Positions 24,667-32,318 of a DNA stretch of 35,439 nucleotides are shown one piece after another. Each line of letters starts with the position of its first letter. Position 1 is the stretch's first letter. The translations under genes were made by a program, and so were the position numbers. The notes beneath the pieces are model-generated. The model was not told where the DNA came from. It worked only from the letters and a program-made list of their open reading frames with translations, and ran no database searches. Origin of the DNA: Lutibacter sp. (GTDB lineage: Bacteria; Bacteroidota; Bacteroidia; Flavobacteriales; Flavobacteriaceae); the NCBI GenBank assembly GCA_028696945.1, contig JAQVGD010000009.1, positions 1-35,439 of the forward strand, written 5' to 3'.

Positions 24667-25502
24667 TTTTTATAATTTAATTTTACAAACACGGGTAAAT
24701 GATCAGATGGATATTTTAAATCTTTTGAATCGCTTAAAACAGCATATTTTTTAACTATTAGCTTGTTGTTTTTAGAAACAAAAATATAATCAATCAATAT
24801 AGTTACCGGTTCATTATGCTTAAATCCATTGAATGTTCCTGTTGGTCCAAAAGGTTTTTCTTCGGAAATGTCTCTGCTATCATCCATTTGAGTTTTTAGT
24901 GAAATAATCCTTTCAGCATCGGGTTCAGAATTAAAATCGCCCATAAAAATAACCGGATAGTTTTGCGTATTTACTTCTGCTATTTTTGAAAGAATAAGTT
25001 CTATTCCTTTTGTTCTTGCAACTTCCCCAATATGATCCAAATGTGTGTTGAAAACCCAAAGATTCTTTTTTGCTTTTTTATCTTTAAATAGGGCATAAGT
25101 ACAAACCCTGTTATAAGCGGCATCCCAACCTTTTGAAATTACATTTGGCGTTTCAGAAAGCCAAAAAGTATTGGATTCTTTCAATATAAATCGGTCTTTT
25201 TTATAGAAAATATTGGAAGATTCCCCTTTTCCTTCGCCATCCCGTCCCATACCAACATAACTATATTGCGGTAGCGCGGTTACAATATCTATTACCTGAT
25301 TTGGCGTTGCTTCTTGAACTCCAAAAATATCTGGTTCGTAAAATTGAATTTGTGAAGTGAAAAATTCTTTTCTGAGCGGCCATGCATTTTCGCTGTCAAC
25401 CGCAACATTCAATCGAATATTGTAGGTAATAACTTCCAATGATTGGGCACTTGAAAATAAGGCATATAAACTAAAGGCCAACAAAACAATTGATTTTCTC
25501 AT
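24663..25502 (-). CDS. Secreted endonuclease/exonuclease/phosphatase (EEP) family protein
   Basis: 279 residues from the chosen ATG. A start at 25541 would add MLEYIKNHRKIIS before a normal signal peptide (MRKSIVLLAFSLYALFSSAQ), so 25502 is preferred; it lies 1 base after the GDPD-GH16 stop. EEP signatures: EVITYNIR (Asn28), GVQEA (metal ligand Glu64), FNTHLDHIG, IFMGDFNSEPD, LIDYIFVS and the C-terminal SDHLPVFVKL. Family members are metal-dependent phosphodiesterases or phosphatases, including DNases, sphingomyelinases and inositol phosphatases. Secretion and the position between two glycosidases suggest action on a phosphate-bearing glycan or glycolipid, which is inference. Confidence 0.85.
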   Translation of the reverse strand: MRKSIVLLAFSLYALFSSAQSLEVITYNIRLNVAVDSENAWPLRKEFFTSQIQFYEPDIFGVQEATPNQVIDIVTALPQYSYVGMGRDGEGKGESSNIFYKKDRFILKESNTFWLSETPNVISKGWDAAYNRVCTYALFKDKKAKKNLWVFNTHLDHIGEVARTKGIELILSKIAEVNTQNYPVIFMGDFNSEPDAERIISLKTQMDDSRDISEEKPFGPTGTFNGFKHNEPVTILIDYIFVSKNNKLIVKKYAVLSDSKDLKYPSDHLPVFVKLNYKK

Positions 25503-25503
25503 G

Positions 25504-27078
25504 CTAATTATTTTGCGATGATTTTTGATATATTCTAACATAGTCTATTAACATTTCAGAAGGAAAAATGGAATCGTCAATTTCTCCGCCCCAATTGCCG
25601 CCAATGGCAAGATTTATGATTAAATAATAGGGTTTTTCAAAAGGCCAGCCTTCATTGGTGGTGTCTTTTCCGTTTTCGCCTTTTGTGGCTTCATAAAACA
25701 AGTTATTGTCGATATAAAATTTAATGCTTTCAGAAGTCCATTCAATTCCGTACAAGTGAAATTCTTTAAAAACGTCCGGCAGAGTTTCAAAATGGGTATA
25801 TTGATTTTTTTTCCAAAAATTGTACAGCTCAGTATGAAGCGATGTGTGTACAACGTTTGGGTCTTTGCCAACGTGCTCCATAATGTCTATTTCTCCGCTT
25901 AGCGGCCATTCTTCCTCTTTTGTGCGAAGCGTTTCAGGAAGCATCCATATAGCAGGCCAAGTTCCTTTACCTTCAGGCAGTTTTGCCATCACTTCCAGTT
26001 TGCCGTATTGCATAAGAAACCTTTTATAAGTTGTTAAGCGGGCAGAAGTATATTCGCTATTTTTATAAGGCTTTTTTAAGGCTACGATATGAAGTTTACC
26101 TGCTTTTACAAAAGAATTTTCAATCGATTTCTCCAAATAAAATTGCTTTTCGTTATTTCCCCAGCCATGACCGCCAATATCATAATTCCATTTTGTGGAA
26201 TCTGGTAAACCGGAATAGTCAAATTCATCAGACCAAACTAATTTATAATCTTGGTAGGAAGCTTTAAATTGTGCAATTCTTTCCAGTAACAATTCCGGTT
26301 CGTTGGTGGTGATAAAATCGAAATTGTTTGCCAACAGCCAGTCCATATCCACAGCGTCATTTACCGTCCAAGCGTTTAAGGTAATATTGTTATTTTTAGC
26401 ACTTTCAATCCATTCAGGATGGTTTTTAAAAACTGAAAAATGACAATCTAATCCTGAAATTCCATCCGCTTTTAATTGCTCTGGAGATTTATTTCCTTCT
26501 AAATACTGGGTGGAAACTGTCGGATTTAATACTCTTATCTTCTTTAAGATTTCATAATCAAAACTTATAAAAGCAACCATCTGTTCGGCATCGAGTTCTT
26601 TAAACAATTGAACTACTTTTGTGGCAATTATTTGGCCTCTTTCTTTGCTTATTTCTGATGGTTTTATTTCACAAACCAACCTTGTTGAATTGTTATTTTC
26701 CATTCCAGCTTTAATATATTCCCTTAGTGTGGGCAGTTTTTCGCCATTTGTTAGTTTGAATTTTACAAGATTGGCGTAAGTGGTTTTTTCGATTTCCAGA
26801 TTGTTATAATGCGGATCGTGATTGATTACCAATGAATCATCGGCCGTCATTCTCACATCAAATTCGGAGCCTGTACAATTTAATTCAATGGCATGTTTAA
26901 GCGATGCAATGGAATTTTCGGGAAAACCGTTTTTCTTCCAAGCACCTCTGTGGGCAACCACGCTATTGTTCGCAAAGGCTATTTTATTCATTGCAACAGG
27001 TTTGGTTGAAACACAGGCTGAAAAAAGTAAAATAATGAATCCAATAATTACCGTGTTAATTTTCTTTAATCTATTCAT
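25504..27078 (-). CDS. GDPD-GH16 fusion lipoprotein
   Basis: 524 residues with two enzyme domains. Lipobox LLFSAC gives Cys22. Residues about 38-270 are a glycerophosphodiester phosphodiesterase: VAHRGAWKKNGFPENS (catalytic His43-Arg44, Glu54), SEFDVRMTADDSLVINHD (Glu72, Asp74, His87), VCEIKP and NAWTVND. Residues about 275-520 are a GH16 laminarinase-type domain: VWSDEFDYSG, GTWPAIWMLP and the catalytic SGEIDIMEHVG (Glu396, Asp398, Glu401, the bulged E-x-D-x-x-E form of beta-1,3-glucanases), ending in LIDYVRIYQKS. GDPD cleaves glycerophosphodiesters; GH16 cuts beta-1,3-glucan. Both active sites look intact. Surface attachment next to SusCD suggests attack on a glucan carrying phosphodiester groups. 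Confidence 0.92.
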   Translation of the reverse strand: MNRLKKINTVIIGFIILLFSACVSTKPVAMNKIAFANNSVVAHRGAWKKNGFPENSIASLKHAIELNCTGSEFDVRMTADDSLVINHDPHYNNLEIEKTTYANLVKFKLTNGEKLPTLREYIKAGMENNNSTRLVCEIKPSEISKERGQIIATKVVQLFKELDAEQMVAFISFDYEILKKIRVLNPTVSTQYLEGNKSPEQLKADGISGLDCHFSVFKNHPEWIESAKNNNITLNAWTVNDAVDMDWLLANNFDFITTNEPELLLERIAQFKASYQDYKLVWSDEFDYSGLPDSTKWNYDIGGHGWGNNEKQFYLEKSIENSFVKAGKLHIVALKKPYKNSEYTSARLTTYKRFLMQYGKLEVMAKLPEGKGTWPAIWMLPETLRTKEEEWPLSGEIDIMEHVGKDPNVVHTSLHTELYNFWKKNQYTHFETLPDVFKEFHLYGIEWTSESIKFYIDNNLFYEATKGENGKDTTNEGWPFEKPYYLIINLAIGGNWGGEIDDSIFPSEMLIDYVRIYQKSSQNN

Positions 27079-27128
27079 TTTAGAAACTATTTTTTAGTTG
27101 CTTCTTTTTTTTTAATTGAAGCAAAATT

Positions 27129-27203
27129 TTATTGATAAACCCTAACATAATCCACAAACATTCTTTGGGGAAATGTAGTGGAGGAGTCTTTTGGTAATTT
27201 AAT
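27129..27203 (-). pseudogene. C-terminal remnant of a second GH16 gene
   Basis: On the minus strand about 24 codons read ...LPKDSSTTFPQRM and then FVDYVRVYQ followed by TAA. This is the standard GH16 C-terminus (compare DSIFPSEMLIDYVRIYQ of the intact fusion gene), and the DNA is also visibly similar to 25509-25555. Upstream, the similarity ends at the terminator at 27206-27240, so the rest of the gene is gone. Confidence 0.75.
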
Positions 27204-27205
27204 TA

Positions 27206-27240
27206 AAAAGAACTCCTCTAATTTTAGGAGGAGTTCTTTT
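27206..27240 (-). terminator. Strong terminator after susD
   Basis: A 13-bp perfect stem (AAAAGAACTCCTC / GAGGAGTTCTTTT) with a short AT-rich loop and T-runs on both strands lies about 105 bases after the susD stop. It would cut transcription between susCD and the enzyme genes, or attenuate it. Confidence 0.85.
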
Positions 27241-27345
27241 CGATGTTAAAAACTCAAATTTTTATTTTAAAGAGATCCTTAAATCTTTAGAAAAATAAAA
27301 TTTAAATCATAAATAAAAACAAAGAACAATATGTAAGTAAATTTA

Positions 27346-29004
27346 TTAATATCCTGAATTCTGAGGATAATCTGGTCCCAATAAATTTAATTCGCTTTGT
27401 GGAATTACCCAATTTACCATCCAAGGTTGCATATTACGTCTGGCATCATTTCTGTATGGGAATGGATCTTCAGGTGTATTTGCATGTCCAGCAGAATTTT
27501 CAAGACTTAAATCTCCTGATTTACCATACCCAGCATGATTAACAACATATTCATATAGTTTTCCAGTCCGTTTTAGCATATACCAACGACGCCCCTCAAA
27601 AGCCAATTCTCTAGCTTGTTCATCAAGAATATCTTCAATAGTTACGATGCCTGTTAACGCAGCCGTTTTTGCTCTAGTTCTCACGGCATTTAAGTTTGTT
27701 AAAGCACCGCCATTATTTCCAAGCATCATATTAGCTTCTGCCGCATAAAGATAAGTTTCAGCCAAACGAGCCATCATGATATTTTTTACTTGGGTGTCTT
27801 CAGTAGGGATACCGTCATCTGGGAAGTATTTTTTGCAACCTACATTTTGACGAATAAAGAATCCGTTTCTGCTTGCTTGATCACCGAATTCCTTCCAAGG
27901 TGCAGTTGGATTGTCTCTAATGATGGTTCCTAACGTTTGGCCTGCAGGTAATGTTGCAGGATCATTATATAAATAATCTTTAACATAGTATGAGCCTTTG
28001 ATTCTGGTATCATTAGGATCTTGTGCCAATAAATCACGAACGTAATTGTTCATTGTCAACCATCCAAATCCGCGGCCACCTTGCTCTACCGTGTATTTTG
28101 AGCCAGGTGTTTGTTCAGCATAATTAGGCATTAGGTTGAAGTTAATTTTATTTGGATTTCCATTAACTGCCTTTTTGAATTGTAAAACCCACAATGCCTC
28201 AGTTGTGTTCATGTCGCCTTTAAAAACTTGATCTGTTTGCGCTACCAATTTATGGTTTGCAACTTGTGCAATTACCGCTTCTGATTGTGTTTTGGCTTCC
28301 AACCAATTATTTTGCCATAATGCCACTTCGGCTTTTAGGTGTCTAGCCACTCCTTGGGCTATTCTTCCTGTAGCAGTTGGCGTCCAACTTAAGTGATCAA
28401 TAGCGTAGGTTAAATCTTCATTAATAAGGGTGTAAATAGCTGCTTCTGGAGTTATTTCATTAATAATGTTCAATGCATTTTCAGGCGTGGTAGGCTCTGT
28501 TGTTACATAAATATTGTTGAATAATTTGAATAAGGTAAATACAGAATTTGCTCTAAAAAATTTAGCCTCAGAAACAATTTGTGCTTTTTGATCATCTGGC
28601 ATTGATACCGATTCGGCTGCTTTTATTAAAGCATTAGATCGGTCTAATATTCTATAATATAACTTCCAATAATCTCCATGAACACCGCTATTGGTAGGGT
28701 ATCTACCACTATTTAATTTTCCGTAGTTTGAGATTTCACCACCGCGAGGAACATTTAGGTCATCTTTGGCATCTAAAATAAGCGGATTTGATCCATTGTT
28801 TGCTAGGTTTTCCCAAAATGATCTTTGGATGCTATATAGTGCAACCACTCCAGACTCTAGTCCTTCTGGAGTATTATATACAAAATCAGCGGTAAACCCT
28901 GATGTAGGTTCTTCAATTAAGTAATCTTCATTACATGAAAGAAAGGAAACAAAGATTGCAAGTAGTGCAATGCTCCATTTCGTAAATTTATTACTATTTT
29001 TCAT
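27346..29004 (-). CDS. susD: SusD/RagB-family nutrient-binding outer membrane lipoprotein
   Basis: Surface glycan-binding lid of the SusCD importer. 552 residues from the chosen ATG (MKNSNKFTKWSIALLAIFVSFLSC, lipobox SFLSC). An ATG at 29031 overlaps the susC stop (TAATG) and would add nine residues (MLTYLKNTT); it cannot be excluded. The N-terminal CNEDYLIEEPTSGFTADFVYNTPEGLESGVVALYS and the helical repeats with LDRSNALIKAAES and AEAKFFRANS-like SEAKFFRANSVF are typical of SusD TPR folds, and the C-terminus contains ELAFEGRRWYMLKRTGK. It is coupled directly to susC. Confidence 0.95.
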   Translation of the reverse strand: MKNSNKFTKWSIALLAIFVSFLSCNEDYLIEEPTSGFTADFVYNTPEGLESGVVALYSIQRSFWENLANNGSNPLILDAKDDLNVPRGGEISNYGKLNSGRYPTNSGVHGDYWKLYYRILDRSNALIKAAESVSMPDDQKAQIVSEAKFFRANSVFTLFKLFNNIYVTTEPTTPENALNIINEITPEAAIYTLINEDLTYAIDHLSWTPTATGRIAQGVARHLKAEVALWQNNWLEAKTQSEAVIAQVANHKLVAQTDQVFKGDMNTTEALWVLQFKKAVNGNPNKINFNLMPNYAEQTPGSKYTVEQGGRGFGWLTMNNYVRDLLAQDPNDTRIKGSYYVKDYLYNDPATLPAGQTLGTIIRDNPTAPWKEFGDQASRNGFFIRQNVGCKKYFPDDGIPTEDTQVKNIMMARLAETYLYAAEANMMLGNNGGALTNLNAVRTRAKTAALTGIVTIEDILDEQARELAFEGRRWYMLKRTGKLYEYVVNHAGYGKSGDLSLENSAGHANTPEDPFPYRNDARRNMQPWMVNWVIPQSELNLLGPDYPQNSGY

Positions 29005-29030
29005 TGTTGTATTTTTTAAATAAGTTAACA

Positions 29031-32000
29031 TTAAAGACCAATATTTAATCCAAGAGTGATTGACTTTGTGTCTGGGAAATCATTTGGATTATTTTCTGGG
29101 CTATATGATTTATAATCTGTCCAAGTAAATAAATTGGTGCCAGTTACATAAAATTTGACATTGCTCATTTTTAATTTACTTAAAACTGCACTAGGTAGGT
29201 TATAAGCCATAGTCAATGTTCTTAATCTAACATAAGATGCATCTGTTACCCCCATAGTTCCAATATTTGCCGGTGCATGAAGATAACTAGGACGTGGGTA
29301 AGTTGTTGATGGATTTTCTGGTGTCCAATAATCCACTTTTATACCATTTCTTACTGATTGAAGGGTTCCTCCTTCATTAAAATTAGCTAAAAACGGATTG
29401 AATTTTGTTGATCCTTCCACGATATAAAAATCTGCCAACATTTCAAAGTTTTTATATACAAAAACGGTTGATAAAGAGCCATACCATTCAGGGTCTGTGT
29501 TGATAACAATATTGTCATCATCATTAACAATTCCATCCCCATTGACATCTTTTACGCGGATAGATCCAGCTTTTAATAAGGTAAGATCTGAGTTGGTGGT
29601 ACTTCCTGGCTGCGCCTGAGGAGATGCCAAAGCTTCTTCATCTGTTTGGAAAATACCGTCAAACACCAATGTTCTTATATTGTTGATAGATTTTCCAATA
29701 TAACGACCTCTGGCCTGATCATCTTTTGGGGCGCCATCAATGTCCACAATACCCGATTTGATTAATTCGTTTTTGTTTTTTGTAAATGAGGCACTTATAC
29801 TCCAATTAAAGTTGTCATTTTTTACAATTTGCCCAGTTAACAACACTTCAATACCACTATTTTTTGATTCACCGCCGTTAGTTATTGTTGAACTAAAACC
29901 AGATGTTCCTCCAAGCGTAATATCTGTTAGTAAATCAGTTGTATTGGTGTCGTAATAATCTACCGAACCTGTGATTCTGTTTTTAAGCAACCCAAAATCA
30001 ATCCCAACGTTTGTGGTTGTAGAGGTTTCCCAAGTTAAATCTGGATTAGGTAAAACAGTTCCCGGTAAATTACCACCAACAATTGCTCCTCCAAAAATAT
30101 ATGGATAGTTACCCACCACCCCAAGCGTAGTATAAGGATCTAAGGATTGATTTCCCACAGAACCGTAACTTACTCTTGCCTTTAGTTGACTGATAGTTTC
30201 TGAATTGGCCAAAAAGTTTTCTTTATGTATTTGCCAGGCTACAGAACCAGCAGGAAAAAATCCCCATTTTTTGTTTTCAGAAAAAACGGACGCACCGTCT
30301 CTACGAGCTGTAAAGGTAAAAAGATATTTATCCATTAAGGTATATCTTGCCCTTCCTAAAAATGATAATATTCTTTTTTGCTCCTCAATCCTTGTTACTT
30401 TAAAATTTAAAGCATTGGTAATACCATCAAATCCAAGTAAATCATTCCCAAAACCAGTTCCGTTTGAAGATGTTTTTGAAGTCTTTATTTGATTGGCAGA
30501 TTGAACAGCCGTGAAATCAAATTTATGATCTTCTCCAATACTCACATTATAATTTAAAATATTTTCAATCAAATATTCTTCGCGCAATGTATTGGCAACA
30601 TCGGCAATACCATTAAGATTAACACCCGCAGAATGGATTTTTGATATATAACTTCCTTCATCAATAAATTTTCTGCTAATCAGAGTGTTTAATTTGTAGG
30701 AGAAATTTTTTGCCAGCTTGTAATTCCCAACCAAATTTATATTGTAGAAATTGACTTTAATTTCGTTTTGGGATTCTCTGATATTCCATAAGGGATTTAC
30801 CGCAGAACTACTTGCATTGGCACCAGCAAGGAGTTTAACAAGCGCTCCAGATTCATCATAAGGTCCTGTAAAAGGAGAAATGGTAATAAAATCTAAATTT
30901 GAAGTTTCTTTTTCTTGTTTGTCTGTAGCTAAATTTATATTTGCTTCAACACTCGCTCTTTCATTTATTTTCTGATTGATATTTAATCTGAAAGATCCTC
31001 TTTCATAATTAGAAGAAGGGACTAATCCCGATTGATCGAAATAATTAACACTAGAAAATATTTTGGTATTTTCTGTTCCGCCTGAAAGACTTACAGTATT
31101 GCTTGTTATAAAACCAGCTTTTAGTACTTCATCTTCCCAATTTGTGTAATTACCTGCCAAATAATTCAAATACTCTGGTGATGTAGCACCATTAAAACTT
31201 AATTCATCAGATAAATAATCTTGACTTGGTGTATTGTCTGTTCTTTTTGCTTCTCTTCTCAATTGCGCAAACTCTTCAGCATTGTACAAATCAAAGTTCT
31301 TTGTTAATTTTTGTGAAGTCATATAAGAATTAAATGAAACTGTCATTTTCCCTTCCTTGCCTTTTGTAGTGGTAACAAGTATAACACCATTAGAAGCTCT
31401 AGCGCCATAAATGGCTTGTGCAGATGCATCTTTTAAGACTTCAATGGAAGCAATGTCATCGGGGTTAATATCATTAATATTTTCAATTGGAAAACCATCT
31501 AATACAATTAACGGATCATTACCGCCACGAATAGAGTTTCTTCCCCTAATCAAAATATTTGAAGTTCCTCCAGGTCTGGCAGATCCTAATGTAATTTGCA
31601 CACCCGCAGCCTGTCCGCGCAGCATCTCCGAAACATTCGAAGTTGGAACTGCCAAAGCTTTGTCTATTTCTACTTTTGAGACCGCTCCTGTAACGTCAGC
31701 CTTTTTTTGAGTACCATATCCAACAACTACAACTTCCTCTAAACTTTGGGTATCTTCATTTAGGGTTACGTTCAAATAGTTAGAATTGCCAATTGCAATT
31801 TCTTTGGTGGTGTATCCAAGAAAAGAGAATACGAGTATTTCTCTATTTTGGACGTCAGACAGCGTAAATTTACCGTCAAAATCGGTGGATGTGCCTTTAG
31901 CTGTGTTTTTAACAACTATAGAAACTCCTGGCAAAGGCAAACCGCTTGCGTCGGATACGGTTCCTTTAATTTCATAACTTTGCGCGTAAATTGAAATACC

Positions 32001-32039
32001 CGCAAAACATAGAAAAAATGATAATAGTAGTGATTTCAT
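29031..32039 (-). CDS. susC: SusC/RagA-family TonB-dependent outer membrane transporter
   Basis: Imports oligosaccharides across the outer membrane with TonB energy. 1002 residues. Signal peptide MKSLLLSFFLCFAGISIYA, then a carboxypeptidase-regulatory-like domain (YEIKGTVSDASGLPLPGVSI, about 22-98), the SusC motif SLEEVVVVGYGTQKKADVTG, the plug domain with IRGRNSIRGGNDPLIVLDGFP and VLKDASAQAIYGARASNG, and a 22-strand barrel ending in SITLGLNIGL. It is the first gene of the PUL transcript after the regulator and shares one base with a possible susD start. Confidence 0.96.
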   Translation of the reverse strand: MKSLLLSFFLCFAGISIYAQSYEIKGTVSDASGLPLPGVSIVVKNTAKGTSTDFDGKFTLSDVQNREILVFSFLGYTTKEIAIGNSNYLNVTLNEDTQSLEEVVVVGYGTQKKADVTGAVSKVEIDKALAVPTSNVSEMLRGQAAGVQITLGSARPGGTSNILIRGRNSIRGGNDPLIVLDGFPIENINDINPDDIASIEVLKDASAQAIYGARASNGVILVTTTKGKEGKMTVSFNSYMTSQKLTKNFDLYNAEEFAQLRREAKRTDNTPSQDYLSDELSFNGATSPEYLNYLAGNYTNWEDEVLKAGFITSNTVSLSGGTENTKIFSSVNYFDQSGLVPSSNYERGSFRLNINQKINERASVEANINLATDKQEKETSNLDFITISPFTGPYDESGALVKLLAGANASSSAVNPLWNIRESQNEIKVNFYNINLVGNYKLAKNFSYKLNTLISRKFIDEGSYISKIHSAGVNLNGIADVANTLREEYLIENILNYNVSIGEDHKFDFTAVQSANQIKTSKTSSNGTGFGNDLLGFDGITNALNFKVTRIEEQKRILSFLGRARYTLMDKYLFTFTARRDGASVFSENKKWGFFPAGSVAWQIHKENFLANSETISQLKARVSYGSVGNQSLDPYTTLGVVGNYPYIFGGAIVGGNLPGTVLPNPDLTWETSTTTNVGIDFGLLKNRITGSVDYYDTNTTDLLTDITLGGTSGFSSTITNGGESKNSGIEVLLTGQIVKNDNFNWSISASFTKNKNELIKSGIVDIDGAPKDDQARGRYIGKSINNIRTLVFDGIFQTDEEALASPQAQPGSTTNSDLTLLKAGSIRVKDVNGDGIVNDDDNIVINTDPEWYGSLSTVFVYKNFEMLADFYIVEGSTKFNPFLANFNEGGTLQSVRNGIKVDYWTPENPSTTYPRPSYLHAPANIGTMGVTDASYVRLRTLTMAYNLPSAVLSKLKMSNVKFYVTGTNLFTWTDYKSYSPENNPNDFPDTKSITLGLNIGL

Positions 32040-32318
32040 ATTTTTTGATTAATTAAATTTTCATAAAAATAAGTTAAAAAGAAGGTGAAAGAATAAAATG
32101 AACCTATACAAAAAACATACATGTTAGCAATCGGAGAAATTAATTTGTAAATGAAAGGAGGCACTCAATCCCTTTTGTTGTGAGTTTATTAACAAAACAA
32201 CACGTTGAATAAGCAATTGCTTAAGGTATAAAAATGTGGAATTTTAAGAAACTACAACCTTATAGTTTTTGAAATGTTAAGGTAATGTTGTAGTTATTTT
32301 AACAATTGTTGAAGTAAT
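32040..32318. other. Intergenic region between regulator and susC
   Basis: 279 bases, expected to carry the PUL promoter. No exact TAnnTTTG box was found on the minus strand. The only clear structures are the inverted repeat at 32250-32295 and a short AACAT-GT-ATGTT palindrome at about 32123-32134. Confidence 0.5.
32250..32295 (-). repeat. Inverted repeat just downstream of the regulator gene
   Basis: AACTACAAC (32250-32258) pairs with GTTGTAGTT (32287-32295), extended inside by CCTTA / TAAGG. On the minus strand it is followed by TTTCTTAAAA, a weak T-run, so it may be a weak terminator of the regulator or an operator for susC. Confidence 0.5.
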
